Shown here one piece after another: positions 9,119-18,129 of a stretch of DNA of 64,000 bases. The translations under genes and the position numbers were made by a program. The stretch's first letter is position 1; each line of letters opens with the position of its first letter. This stretch comes from Psychrobacter sp. NZS113 (lineage in GTDB: Bacteria; Pseudomonadota; Gammaproteobacteria; Pseudomonadales; Moraxellaceae): contig NZ_JADYWL010000008.1 of assembly GCF_015864825.1 (NCBI RefSeq), positions 62,001 through 126,000 of the forward strand, read 5' to 3'. The notes beneath the pieces are model-generated. The model did no database searches. It was not told the origin of the DNA and saw only the letters and a list, made by a program, of their open reading frames with translations.

Positions 9119-9158
9119 TAGGTTTGGTCGTTTATTTACCCATCACTAACCAAACCTA
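9119..9158. repeat. Inverted repeat downstream of terF-like gene
   Basis: TAGGTTTGGT at 9119-9128 is a perfect 10-bp complement of ACCAAACCTA at 9149-9158, with a 20-bp loop. There is no T run, so it is a hairpin or operator rather than a classical terminator. It could protect the terF-like mRNA end or bind a regulator of the DUF454 gene. Confidence 0.5.
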
Positions 9159-9292
9159 CTTATCTATAGCAAAAACCTCATATAAATAGTCTTGTACAAT
9201 TTTCGGTGATATTGCATGCTTAATGGCTTGTATAGGTAGCTACTCATAAAAATCAGTAGCCACTCACTTCTATCGCTGAACTGTCTAACAAC

Positions 9293-9724
9293 ATGGCTTC
9301 TATGACCAATAATAAAAAAACGTTCTATTACCGTCCCAAAACCAATCAATCAAAGAACCCTACCGTACGTTGGCTGTTTTTGACGTTAGGTTGGCTATTT
9401 TTTGTATTGGGAATAGTGGGGGCGTTACTACCAGTAATGCCCACCGCGCCATTTATATTGCTAGCAGCAGGGTGCTGGGCGCGTAGCTCAAGGCGTTTTC
9501 ATTTTTGGCTGATCAATCATAAGTTTTTTGGGAAGTTTGTCCGTGATTGGGAAAATAATCATGCAGTACCTTTCTATGCCAAGTGGTTAGCCACGATAAT
9601 GATGGCAATATCGACATCTATATTATTTTATCGTTTACCTGCTGATATGATGTGGATGGCATGGGCGGTAGCGGCGGTCTGTAGTGGGGTAGCGGTGTAT
9701 TTGTTCCGATTACCAAATGCCTAA
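9293..9724 (+). CDS. DUF454 (YbaN-like) inner membrane protein
   Basis: 143 residues with an N-terminal basic stretch, a first hydrophobic hairpin (WLFLTLGWLFFVLGIVGALLPVMPTAPF) and two C-terminal hydrophobic segments. The LP..PTAPF turn, the following CWARSSRRFHFWL block and the FVRDWE motif are hallmarks of DUF454/YbaN. It is an integral inner-membrane protein; no biochemical role is established for the family. The ATG at 9293 is used, with a second in-frame ATG three codons later equally possible. The gene stands alone between the TerF-like gene and the cold-shock gene. Confidence 0.82.
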   Translation: MASMTNNKKTFYYRPKTNQSKNPTVRWLFLTLGWLFFVLGIVGALLPVMPTAPFILLAAGCWARSSRRFHFWLINHKFFGKFVRDWENNHAVPFYAKWLATIMMAISTSILFYRLPADMMWMAWAVAAVCSGVAVYLFRLPNA

Positions 9725-9792
9725 AAAACAGTGAAAATAGGTCAAAAAACAGCGAAAAAAGGCCTCCAGTTACACGAAATCTCAGATAGGAC

Positions 9793-9821
9793 TTGCGAAA
9801 TCAGGATGTTCGACTTATAAT
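9793..9821 (+). promoter_or_regulatory. Sigma-70 promoter of the cold-shock gene
   Basis: TTGCGA at 9793-9798 and a perfect TATAAT at 9816-9821 are 17 bp apart. Transcription from here would give a 5' leader of about 140 nt before the cold-shock start codon. Long leaders are characteristic of cspA-type mRNAs, where they control translation with temperature. Confidence 0.7.
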
Positions 9822-9968
9822 ATGCCCAAGCTTAAGAGCAGTTCTGCACCAAATCATTACCTCGTAGTATTAGTTATAATCCTTCGTTTTAATATTTATC
9901 GTTCAGTAGCTATTTGCAAGCGTTACCGGTCACTAGGCCATTAATAAATTTAAAAGTAGGATTATATT

Positions 9969-10178
9969 ATGTCAGACGTTCAAAAAGGTACAGTTAAGTG
10001 GTTCAACGAAGCTAAAGGTTTCGGTTTTATCGCTCCAGAAACTGGCGCAGACGTTTTTGCTCATTACAGCGAAATCACTGGTTCAGGCTTCAAAACTTTA
10101 GCTGAAGGCCAAGAAGTTGAGTTCACTGTAACTCAAGGTCAAAAAGGCCCACAAGCACATAACATCGTTGCTATCTAA
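9969..10178 (+). CDS. CspA-family cold-shock protein
   Basis: A 69-residue single cold-shock domain: a five-stranded OB fold that binds single-stranded RNA and DNA and melts RNA structure. RNP1 is KGFGFI at 16-21 and RNP2 is VFAHY at 29-33, preceded by the aromatic [11 protein letters not shown]. There is no extra domain. The ATG has AGGA upstream, and a consensus promoter and long leader precede it. The gene is monocistronic, ending in a strong UUCG-loop terminator. Which paralogue it is (CspA, CspE, CspG) cannot be told from this domain alone. Confidence 0.95.
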   Translation: MSDVQKGTVKWFNEAKGFGFIAPETGADVFAHYSEITGSGFKTLAEGQEVEFTVTQGQKGPQAHNIVAI

Positions 10179-10211
10179 TTTGTCTTTATAGACAGATAGA
10201 TGAATAGATGT

Positions 10212-10244
10212 AAAAAAAGCGAACCTTCGGGTTCGTTTTTTTTC
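10212..10244 (+). terminator. Intrinsic terminator of the cold-shock gene
   Basis: GCGAACC-TTCG-GGTTCG with a stable UUCG tetraloop, flanked by A and T runs on either side. Confidence 0.93.
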
Positions 10245-10302
10245 GTCTATCATTTGATATGAGCCATTAAATATCATATGGTTCTGAAGTCAAAGTTTAG
10301 AA

Positions 10303-10350
10303 TTAAAAATGCCTACGTACTATTTTGATAGTCGTAGGCATTTCTCTTTT
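10303..10350. terminator. Bidirectional terminator, likely for yeiH
   Basis: AAATGCCTACG at 10307 pairs with CGTAGGCATTT at 10333-10343. Read on the - strand it is followed by TTTTTAATT, so it suits the end of the leftward yeiH gene. Confidence 0.75.
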
Positions 10351-10370
10351 TAGAGAGTGTAGTGAATCTA

Positions 10371-11456
10371 TCAGATAGAGCTAATAGCAATATTAATCAG
10401 GCCACCGCCGATGATTAACCAAGCAAACATAATAGCACCCAAGATGAGTGGCTTCACGCCAGCTTGTTTAATAGCACTCAGGTGAGTCGTCAATCCCAGT
10501 GCAAACATAGCCATCGTCAGCAAAACATCATCAAACTTGACCATACTTCGCTCAAAGCTGTCAGACATCGGCACCCACGTGTGCAATACAACGATAAGAA
10601 TAAAAATAAAGGCGAACCATGGCACATTGACTTGTTTGATACGGTCTATAAATGACAGTGTCTCGCCATGACTGTCATTGTCACCCTTGGTTAAAGCAAA
10701 AGATAAAATCAGTAGAAAAGGAGCGAGCATCATCACGCGTATCATTTTGGTCACGACGGCTGTATTACCAACCTCAGGATTGATCGCGTTACCTGCGACC
10801 ACGACTTGTGCCACTTCGTGTATGGTCGAGCCAGTGTAAATGCCGTATTGTTGAGCATTTAGCCAAGGCTGCAACCAACCGAGATGATATAAGAATGGAT
10901 ATAGCAGCATTGCAATAGTGCCAAAGACGACGACGGTCGCTACAGCGATAGTGACCTTATGTGCTTCTGCTTTGACCACTGGCTCTGCGGCAATGACTGC
11001 TGCTGCTCCGCAAATACTAGCGCCTGAGCCAATCAATAGAGTTGTTTTTTTATCGACTTTTAGCCATCTCGTTCCTAGCCAATAGGTCAATAAAAAGGTC
11101 GATGTCAGTACCAAAGCATCGGTCATGATCGCTGGCATACCCACGCTAGCCACTTGGGTCATCGTCAGCTTAAACCCATAAAACATAATCGCTAAGCGCA
11201 AGATTTGACCTTTGGCAAAGCATACGCCAGCATTTAGCTGCTCAGCGAAATTAGGATACACCGTATTACCCAATAGCATACCGAACAAAATCGCCAATGT
11301 TAAAGAAGATAATCCGACGATGCGCCCGTTCGACCAAGTGTCTAGACCATTATTGAGCCATAAACAAAATAAGCTACCGACCAGCACCACGACTAATCCT
11401 GCTAAGTGCCGATTGCTGGGAAAGTAACGATTCACTGAGTGGGTAAAAGCATGCAT
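10371..11456 (-). CDS. yeiH: YeiH/UPF0324 family membrane protein (putative sulfate exporter)
   Basis: 361 residues with about ten hydrophobic segments. Conserved YeiH blocks are GMLLGN near residue 60, GSGASICGAAAVIA in the middle, GIYTGSTIHEVAQVVVAG, and the C-terminal FALGLTTHLS. This UPF0324 family is often called a putative sulfate export transporter, but direct transport evidence is limited. A LysR-type regulator is divergently transcribed 223 bp away, the same arrangement as yeiH/yeiE in enterobacteria, so it is probably controlled by that regulator. The start is the ATG at 11456. Confidence 0.85.
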   Translation of the reverse strand: MHAFTHSVNRYFPSNRHLAGLVVVLVGSLFCLWLNNGLDTWSNGRIVGLSSLTLAILFGMLLGNTVYPNFAEQLNAGVCFAKGQILRLAIMFYGFKLTMTQVASVGMPAIMTDALVLTSTFLLTYWLGTRWLKVDKKTTLLIGSGASICGAAAVIAAEPVVKAEAHKVTIAVATVVVFGTIAMLLYPFLYHLGWLQPWLNAQQYGIYTGSTIHEVAQVVVAGNAINPEVGNTAVVTKMIRVMMLAPFLLILSFALTKGDNDSHGETLSFIDRIKQVNVPWFAFIFILIVVLHTWVPMSDSFERSMVKFDDVLLTMAMFALGLTTHLSAIKQAGVKPLILGAIMFAWLIIGGGLINIAISSI

Positions 11457-11679
11457 GACAGACCTATCCTATTATCGCTAATCGAAATAAGCATAAACTT
11501 ATGAATAGACAGTATAAGACAAGCTGATTTATAATAAAAACAGATTAATAAGATACAAACTATCGATTTTTTAGGTTAATGCTGACTATCTAAAGTTAAT
11601 AAAAAAGATATTAAGATCGAACAAAGATAGGTATAGCGAATAAAACAGGCTAAAAACTGACATAAGGCATCATGAACTA

Positions 11680-12615
11680 ATGAAAAAAGCGATGCAGACG
11701 CTACCAAAGATTACGCTAAAGCAATTGGCGGTATTTGTGAGTATTTATCAGACGGGCAGCACCAGCCGTGCCAGTGAAGAGCTGCATTTATCACAGTCAG
11801 CAGTCAGTAGCGCGCTGACTGAGCTTGAATCTAGATTGCAAATGCCGTTGTTTGAGCGCGTTGGGCGACGGCTCAATCAGCATCCCAATGCCCATCCCAT
11901 TTATGTGCAAGCGCAAGCGATCTTGGGTCAGTCATTAACGCTTGAGCATTATCATAAGCACCAAGCAGGACAGATTCATATTGGCGCGAGTACCACCATA
12001 GGCAACTATGTATTGCCACCGCTGCTGGCTAAATTATATAAAGCACTGCCAGATGCGAGTGTGAACACCTATATTGCCAATACCCAAGAAGTGGTCGCCG
12101 AGGTTGAGCAACTCAATATCGATATTGCCCTAGTAGAAGGGATGCCGCGTCCGACAGATATGAAAGCCATTGAACAACGAGAATGGCGAACGGACAAGTT
12201 AATGATATTTGCCAAGCGCGATAGTCAGTGGCTAGTAGATATAGCATCCTATAATGATGCGGGCGATTGCTACGAGCTTAGTATTGAACAACTGGCACGA
12301 TTGCCATTACTGGTGCGAGAGACAGGCTCTGGTACGCGGCAAATTATCGATGAGCAGTTGCTAAAGCATTTACCCGATGCGGACGTCATTATGGCGATTC
12401 AACAATCAGAAGCCATCAAGCATATGGTCAGTGCCGATATTGGATTGGGTTGTTTGTCGCAGTATGTGATTGAGCCAGAGCTGGCAGCAGGTACATTGGT
12501 ACAAGTGAATGTGGCAGGAATTGATCTGTCACGGACATGGTGGCTAGTCTGGCATAAAGCTCGCCATCAGAGCCCCATTTGGCAGACCTTCATTGATATT
12601 TTGACATCAGAATAA
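11680..12615 (+). CDS. LysR-family transcriptional regulator, YeiE-like
   Basis: 311 residues. The N-terminal winged helix-turn-helix (~8-67) contains STSRASEELHLSQSAVSSAL, the LysR DNA-recognition helix region. A substrate-binding co-inducer domain follows (~95-305), with IGASTTIGNYVLPPLL at its start as in the CysB/YeiE group. It is divergent from yeiH with a shared AT-rich 223-bp promoter region, which usually means it autoregulates and controls its neighbour. YeiE in enterobacteria responds to sulfite, so a sulfur-related ligand is plausible but inferred. The start at 11680 is the first in-frame ATG; its Shine-Dalgarno is weak. Confidence 0.85.
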   Translation: MKKAMQTLPKITLKQLAVFVSIYQTGSTSRASEELHLSQSAVSSALTELESRLQMPLFERVGRRLNQHPNAHPIYVQAQAILGQSLTLEHYHKHQAGQIHIGASTTIGNYVLPPLLAKLYKALPDASVNTYIANTQEVVAEVEQLNIDIALVEGMPRPTDMKAIEQREWRTDKLMIFAKRDSQWLVDIASYNDAGDCYELSIEQLARLPLLVRETGSGTRQIIDEQLLKHLPDADVIMAIQQSEAIKHMVSADIGLGCLSQYVIEPELAAGTLVQVNVAGIDLSRTWWLVWHKARHQSPIWQTFIDILTSE

Positions 12616-12641
12616 GGGTCATAGTGTTAAAGACAGACAAT

Positions 12642-12681
12642 AAAAAGCGTCTCATAGTACATGCTATGAAACGCTTTTTTA
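12642..12681. terminator. Intrinsic terminator after the LysR gene
   Basis: AAAGCGT-C-TCATAG pairs with CTATGA-A-ACGCTTT around TACATG, with flanking A and T runs. It serves the LysR gene and, on the other strand, the convergent usp gene. Confidence 0.85.
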
Positions 12682-12743
12682 AGGGCTATTTTTAATACAA
12701 GCCACTTAGTTTAAACCTCGTTAACCAAACTTTGAAACGTAAG

Positions 12744-13205
12744 CTATTTTGAGACAGGTTTATCCAGTCTAACCACCAAGCTGTCACAAGGCACGTTTGG
12801 TAAGATGTTATCTGCAGTGGCACCGCTTAACCAAGCGACAATACCATGGCGTTCGTGACGACCGATGACCAATAAATCCACATCGTGCTTATGACAATAG
12901 TTGACGATACCTTCACTATTTGAGATAGCAGTGGTTACTTCAGACGTAACGGCATTTAATTGGTTGCGATCCAAAAACTCTGCCAGTTTGGCTCGGGCTT
13001 CTTGGCAGCGTTCGTCATCAATCTCATCGTACAAGCTAGAGGCTGGCACCAGCTCATAGCCAAAACCAACCATCGTATCTTTGACAATATGCAATACCGA
13101 TAACTTAGAGCCAGGACGATTATCGACGATACGTTTGGCCTTTTGGGCAACCACGTCAGCATCAGATAACAAGTCGGTAACCAGTAATATATGTTGATAA
13201 CTCAT
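12744..13205 (-). CDS. Universal stress protein, UspA type (copy 1)
   Basis: 153 residues from the ATG at 13205, chosen over an upstream in-frame start because GAGGA lies just before it and because it gives exactly the length and N-terminus (MSYQHILLVTDLL) of the neighbouring paralogue. It is a single Usp Rossmann-like domain. The ATP-binding GxxG-x9-G(S/T) motif is not evident; the region reads GRHERHGIVAWLSGATADNI, closer to non-nucleotide-binding E. coli UspA (GHHQD). It therefore probably belongs to the UspA subfamily that dimerises without ATP. It is one of a tandem pair with the next gene, separated by 90 bp, and the exact role is unknown. Confidence 0.88.
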   Translation of the reverse strand: MSYQHILLVTDLLSDADVVAQKAKRIVDNRPGSKLSVLHIVKDTMVGFGYELVPASSLYDEIDDERCQEARAKLAEFLDRNQLNAVTSEVTTAISNSEGIVNYCHKHDVDLLVIGRHERHGIVAWLSGATADNILPNVPCDSLVVRLDKPVSK

Positions 13206-13295
13206 GAGCGATTCCTCGTGGCAGGTAGTCTTCACTATAGCACTACCTATGGTTGCTGTTAAGTAGTTCTGGGCTGTCATTGCCTAAATAATTGA

Positions 13296-13757
13296 CTACT
13301 CTGGTACAGGCTGATCGAGCTTCACTACTAGACTGTCGCAAGGCACGTTTGGCAATATACTGTCTGCCGTTGCTCCCATCAACCAAGCGGCAATACCGTG
13401 GCGCTCATGGCGTCCGATAATGAGTAAATCGACGGCATTTTCTTGGCAGTAATTGACGATGCCTTTGCTGTTGGAGATAGCGGCAGTCACCTCGGAGTTG
13501 GCTGCGTTGAGCTCATTGTACTCTAAGAACTGTGCTAACTTTGCTCGAGCTTCTTGCCAGTGCTCGCCATCGACATCACCTGACAGACTAGAGGCAGGTA
13601 CTAACTCATACCCAAAGCGTACCATATCATCCTCAACGATATGTAAGACTGACAGTCTCGCTTCAGGAGAGCCTGCAAGAATGCGCTTGGCTTTTAGAGC
13701 AACTTCGTTCGCATCAGGCAATAAGTCTGTCACTAATAAAACATGTCGGTAGCTCAT
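13296..13757 (-). CDS. Universal stress protein, UspA type (copy 2)
   Basis: 153 residues, most of them identical or similar to the downstream copy, so this is a tandem duplication. It starts MSYRHVLLVTDLLPDAN with AGGAG upstream. It has the same Usp fold and the same loss of the nucleotide-binding glycine motif (GRHERHGIAAWLMGATADSI). Transcription from upstream of 13757 could cover both copies. The most divergent stretch between the copies is about residues 70-100, where one has DEIDDERCQ and the other GDVDGEHWQ. Confidence 0.88.
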   Translation of the reverse strand: MSYRHVLLVTDLLPDANEVALKAKRILAGSPEARLSVLHIVEDDMVRFGYELVPASSLSGDVDGEHWQEARAKLAQFLEYNELNAANSEVTAAISNSKGIVNYCQENAVDLLIIGRHERHGIAAWLMGATADSILPNVPCDSLVVKLDQPVPE

Positions 13758-14322
13758 CAGGTGCTCCTAATTAGTAGTTCACTTTATAGTAACAGTGACG
13801 CACGCCTTTGTTAAGGGCTAAAACCACTATTTAATTGTGGTAATGACTGGATCTGGATAAGGTACTGTCGGTTTTGATAGCAACGTTTGATAGAACGGTT
13901 TCGATAAAGAAGGCTTAACAATGAAAGTTTTGATAACTGAGGTTTGCACAAAAAGGCTTTAACAGAAAGGCTTCTAGTAAAAAGTCGGCAAAGCAGTCTG
14001 TTATTGCCAGATGGCTGGCTTGACTTATGACCGTGCGAACCCCATCTATTTTCGTTAGGCAAATTCTTTTTAATTGATACAGCTGTCATTTCTCATAATG
14101 TATCGGTATATGCCATTAAATTTGAATATTACTCATAGGTTAATCACAATAATACTCACAATATTTTATATGAATAGCATATAAAAACGACACTACGATA
14201 AGTATTACATTCACCATCACTATTTATCTATTGTTTACCCTAATTTTATTTTATCGCTGATGACTTCATTGATAGGTTAAATGGCATATTTAGATAAAAC
14301 TGGGCAATCCATAAGGACAATT
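13758..14322. other. Long intergenic region between uspA pair and M16 protease gene
   Basis: About 565 bp between divergent genes. It contains a low-complexity stretch with repeated AGGCTT (13908, 13952, 13966). A leftward frame of 92 codons (13811-14089) gives a basic Ser/Leu-rich peptide of no recognisable family and is not called. The right half is very AT-rich and probably contains the promoter of the protease gene. I see no RNA gene. Confidence 0.4.
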
Positions 14323-17300
14323 ATGACCGACACGTTATTTACTGCAGATTTAACTTTGCACCCTGCATTTGAGTTAATTGAACACCGCCACATTGACGCG
14401 CTGTCGATGGATGTATTAATAAGCCAACACGTCAAAACAGGCGCAATGCATTATCACTTGGCGCATTCAAGTGACGAAAATGCCTTTTTGGTTGGCTTTC
14501 GTACTCAGCCAATGGACTCAAAAGGGGAGGCCCATGTATTAGAGCACGTGGCGCTATGTGGCTCTGAAAAATTCCCTGTCCGTGATCCGTTTTTCTCAAT
14601 GATTAAACGTTCGCTCAATACCTTTATGAATGCGATGACTGCCGCTGATTGGACGGCTTATCCGTATGCAACGCAAAATAAAAATGACTACTTCAACTTG
14701 CTTGCTGTCTATCTTGATGCCTCGTTTTTTCCTAGTATTCATCCGCTCGACTTTGCTCAAGAGGGCATCCGTGTTGAGTTAGATGAAAATGACAAGCCGC
14801 AATTTAAGGGTATTGTCTTTAACGAGATGAAGGGTGCAATGAGCGGTGAGATTGACCAGTTGTATCATACGGTCGCTCATCATTTGTTCCCGACGACGAC
14901 GTATCACTATAATTCAGGCGGTGATCCTGCCGAGATCCCAGACTTGACGCACACTGAGCTGGTTGAGTTTCATCAGAGCCATTATCACCCATCGAACAGC
15001 GTGATTATGAGCTTTGGTAATATTCCAGTTGCTGAAACGCAAGCCAAAATACACGAAGATGCTTTGACTCGGTTTGAAGCGGGCAAAAAACATGTATCGC
15101 GTCCAGAGCAGCGTTTGTCTGCGCCCGTTAGTGCGGTAGATACTTATACAGCTGATGAAGCTGGCCCAGATCAAACTCATCATGTCGTGGCGTGGTTATT
15201 ACCATCGATTACCGATCCCAAGCAGCGTTTGGCATTACGTTTATTAGAAGGCGTATTGGTTGAGCATGCTGGCTCGCCGCTGCGTGCCTATCTTGACAGC
15301 CATCCACTGGGTAAAGCGCCAAGTCCACTATTGGGACTCGATGATAGTCATTACGAGATGGCCTTTTATACGGGTCTACGCGGATCAAACCCTGAGCATG
15401 CCGAAGCAGTAGAACAGGGCATTATTGATTTACTCACGGAAGTGGCTAGCTCGCCAGTCGATGATGAAACCATCGAAACTATTTTGCACCAGATCGAGAT
15501 TGATCAGCGTCATATCGGCGGTGATAGTATCCCTTATGGTCTGAACCTTATGTTAGAAGGGTTTAGTACCGCCATTCATGACGGTAATCCTATTGATGTG
15601 TGGGAAGTTGATGAGCATTTGCAGTGGCTGCGTGAGCAAGTAAAAGATGCACAGTGGCTACCGAATTTAATCAAAACCCATCTGTTAGACAATCAACATC
15701 GTGTCCGCGTTACTCTGACACCTGATAGTGAAAAAACAGCCCGTCTTGCCGCCGCTGAGCAGACTCGTCTGGATACTATCGCGATGGATTTGACTGCTGA
15801 TGACAAAGATATCTTGCACAAACAAGCATTGGATTTAGCAGCACGCCAAGCGGCACCTGATGATTTAAGCTTATTGCCAAAAGTTGGTCTAGAAGACGTG
15901 CCAACGGATATTAGCTTTAAACAAGGCACGCAGAAATCAGTCAATTTGAGCGGGCAAGAAAGCACTTTATTTGAATATGAAGCGGGTACTAACGGTATCT
16001 ATTACTATCAAGTGATCATCCCGTTGACCGATGCGATTGGTAAGGCTAACAGTGATGAGCTGCCAGTCAATGACGTGATTAATCATCCATTACTGCCTAT
16101 CTATTTAAGTCTGTTGTCAGAGTTAGGAACGGATACGCTAAGTGCTCATGAAATGCAAGCCAAGCAAGCGGCGCATTCATCAGGGGTCACGGCTCGTATC
16201 AGCCAACGTACCAATGTTGATGATAGCCAAGCGATTAGCAGCTATTTCGTCGTGGCAACGCGTGCGCTTAATCGTAAGCCTGAAGCGATTGATTTGCTCA
16301 AAGAAGTGATGGAGCACAGTATCTTTTCTGAGCATGACCGTATCAAAGAAATCTTGCAGCAGCGTCAAGCAGGTTGGCAGTCAAACCTTGCAGGTTCTGG
16401 GCATTCTTATGCCATGCAAACCGCCAGTCGTGGTATGAGTCGTCAAGCACAGTTAGAATATGTGCGCAGCGGTCTACCAGCATTAAACGCGCTAAAAGAC
16501 TTCCTAACGCATGCCAGTACGGATGATGCACAGTGGGATAAATTGGCCACCAGCTTGATGGATTTACATCAACGCTTGATCAGCTTACCTAAGCACGCCG
16601 TTATCATCTGTGAAGCTGAGCAAAGCGAACGCTTAAGCGGCTTGATTGTCGATAGTTGGAAAGACAGCCAAGCGCCAAGGATTGCCGAGCAGCTCCGCAA
16701 TTCTGATACGAGTATTGAAGACAGTGTCCCGAGCGAGTTTGCAGATTTGCAACTTGATACAGCGCTGAACGGTGAGAAAGACGCGGTCAAAGCACTAGAA
16801 AGTGGTGTGGCGCTCGATGTTGAGGATTTGGCTTGGCTAGTACCAACCAACGTCTACCATAATGCCAGTGCTTATACCGTTCCAGCAGCCGACCATCCTG
16901 ACACGGCAGCCTTGATGGTATTGGCGCCTTACTTACGCAACGGCTATCTACATAGTGCCATTCGTGAACGCGGCGGTGCTTATGGTGGCGGTGCGGGTTA
17001 CGATGCCAATGCGTGTGCCTTCAAGTTCTTTAGCTATCGTGATCCACAATGCGCTGAGACCTTTGCTCACTTTGATGCCAGTATCGAATGGTTATTGAAT
17101 GAACCTCAGACCGACGAGCAGTTAGAAGAAGCCATCTTAGGTATTATCTCAGGTATGGATAAGCCGGGTTCTCCAGCTGGTGAGGCTGTCAAAGCGTGCT
17201 TTGCGAATCTGCATCATCGCGGTGTCGATTGGCAGCGTAAAATGCGTGCGTCAATATTGGCAGTGACGATTGCTGATATACAGCGCGTTGCCAAGCAATA

Positions 17301-17400
17301 TCTGCAAGGGCAGGGTCATGTGCGTGCAGTATTAGCGCCTTATGATAAAGAAGACGCCGTTAAAAATCTTGGCTTTAACGTTTGCAAAATAAAGAGCTAA
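14323..17400 (+). CDS. M16C-family zinc metalloprotease (presequence-protease/insulinase type)
   Basis: 1025 residues from the ATG at 14323, preferred over one 14 codons upstream because AAGGACA lies before it. The inverted zinc motif HxxEH is HVLEH at residues 71-75, with the distal glutamate in FNEMKGAM. The layout of four repeated M16 half-domains in a single ~1000-residue chain is that of PreP/M16C (falcilysin-like) peptidases, which enclose and degrade short unstructured peptides. The C-terminal RERGGAYGGGAGYD loop matches the conserved substrate-binding RxxGxxYG region. No signal peptide is visible, so it is probably cytoplasmic. It is followed by its own terminator. Confidence 0.92.
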   Translation: MTDTLFTADLTLHPAFELIEHRHIDALSMDVLISQHVKTGAMHYHLAHSSDENAFLVGFRTQPMDSKGEAHVLEHVALCGSEKFPVRDPFFSMIKRSLNTFMNAMTAADWTAYPYATQNKNDYFNLLAVYLDASFFPSIHPLDFAQEGIRVELDENDKPQFKGIVFNEMKGAMSGEIDQLYHTVAHHLFPTTTYHYNSGGDPAEIPDLTHTELVEFHQSHYHPSNSVIMSFGNIPVAETQAKIHEDALTRFEAGKKHVSRPEQRLSAPVSAVDTYTADEAGPDQTHHVVAWLLPSITDPKQRLALRLLEGVLVEHAGSPLRAYLDSHPLGKAPSPLLGLDDSHYEMAFYTGLRGSNPEHAEAVEQGIIDLLTEVASSPVDDETIETILHQIEIDQRHIGGDSIPYGLNLMLEGFSTAIHDGNPIDVWEVDEHLQWLREQVKDAQWLPNLIKTHLLDNQHRVRVTLTPDSEKTARLAAAEQTRLDTIAMDLTADDKDILHKQALDLAARQAAPDDLSLLPKVGLEDVPTDISFKQGTQKSVNLSGQESTLFEYEAGTNGIYYYQVIIPLTDAIGKANSDELPVNDVINHPLLPIYLSLLSELGTDTLSAHEMQAKQAAHSSGVTARISQRTNVDDSQAISSYFVVATRALNRKPEAIDLLKEVMEHSIFSEHDRIKEILQQRQAGWQSNLAGSGHSYAMQTASRGMSRQAQLEYVRSGLPALNALKDFLTHASTDDAQWDKLATSLMDLHQRLISLPKHAVIICEAEQSERLSGLIVDSWKDSQAPRIAEQLRNSDTSIEDSVPSEFADLQLDTALNGEKDAVKALESGVALDVEDLAWLVPTNVYHNASAYTVPAADHPDTAALMVLAPYLRNGYLHSAIRERGGAYGGGAGYDANACAFKFFSYRDPQCAETFAHFDASIEWLLNEPQTDEQLEEAILGIISGMDKPGSPAGEAVKACFANLHHRGVDWQRKMRASILAVTIADIQRVAKQYLQGQGHVRAVLAPYDKEDAVKNLGFNVCKIKS

Positions 17401-17465
17401 TATCGCTTTTTAACTAAGCGCTAGATATTTAAATGAAAGCCAGATCTTGATAGTGAGCATTAAAC

Positions 17466-17502
17466 AAGCAGACAATACTGAATTATTGTCTGCTTTTATT
17501 TT
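17466..17502 (+). terminator. Intrinsic terminator of the M16 protease gene
   Basis: AAGCAGACAATA pairs with TATTGTCTGCTT around CTGAAT, followed by TTATTTT. Confidence 0.87.
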
Positions 17503-17563
17503 GTCTGCAAATAATTTAAGATGGGGCTAATTTTATATTAGCAGTTAATTAATAGGAATCGAC

Positions 17564-18028
17564 TTGGCAAATAAATTAATCATAGAAGTGACTGAGTACA
17601 CCAAATCTTATAAAAGCTTGTTAGTGTATGCTGTTTTTTATGCACTTAGCTATGTGCTGTTGACGTATGTCTTAAACCAATTCAACTTTATAGTAGGCGG
17701 TGTGCTTTTAACCGTTGCTATCATTGCTATGCTAAATATGACAATGACGTTTTTATTTCGTAAGCGTCAACATCGAGGGTTGGACAAGGCTGAATGTGGT
17801 CGTATTGCCGTTCTCTCTGTGCTGATGATTACAGCTGTATCAGTGGTGATGTTTGTACTAAATACTAATGTACTTATAACAAGTATGGACATCAATATCA
17901 CATGGGTAGATATTCATAATAGTGGCATGCATAAAGTGATGGCAGTGGTGGGAGTTATTACCTTAATTATTCATTATGCCGTCATCTTTTATAGTTTGTG
18001 GTACATGCAAAGGTTTTGGAAAACATGA
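17564..18028 (+). CDS. Hypothetical four-helix membrane protein
   Basis: 154 residues, starting at a TTG codon with AGGAA 6 bp upstream; no in-frame ATG would keep the first membrane helix. Hydrophobic segments lie at about 19-36, 41-62, 81-103 and 127-148, joined by a short basic cytoplasmic loop (FRKRQHRGLDK). I do not recognise the family with certainty; small four-helix proteins like this are common in Moraxellaceae (for example the ABZJ_00895 type). It stands between two terminators, so it is transcribed alone. Confidence 0.6.
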   Translation: MANKLIIEVTEYTKSYKSLLVYAVFYALSYVLLTYVLNQFNFIVGGVLLTVAIIAMLNMTMTFLFRKRQHRGLDKAECGRIAVLSVLMITAVSVVMFVLNTNVLITSMDINITWVDIHNSGMHKVMAVVGVITLIIHYAVIFYSLWYMQRFWKT

Positions 18029-18064
18029 TAAGTTTTGCAAGGCGATATAAAATATCAGGTAATA

Positions 18065-18101
18065 AAAAGCCGCTATTTCTATTTGAGATAGCGGCTTTTT
18101 A
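18065..18101. terminator. Bidirectional intrinsic terminator
   Basis: AAAAAGCCGCTATTTC pairs with GAGATAGCGGCTTTTT between the membrane protein gene and the convergent Nudix gene. Confidence 0.92.
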
Positions 18102-18129
18102 AAAGATAGATTGGTCGTTGAGCCGACGT

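Noticed and set aside
13206-13280. Longer first usp protein with 25 extra N-terminal residues
   Set aside because: The internal ATG at 13205 has a good ribosome site and gives the same start and length as the tandem paralogue.
13811-14089. Leftward 92-codon frame between uspA and the M16 protease gene
   Set aside because: Basic Ser/Leu-rich peptide of no recognisable family, no clear ribosome site, inside a repetitive intergenic stretch; more likely chance.
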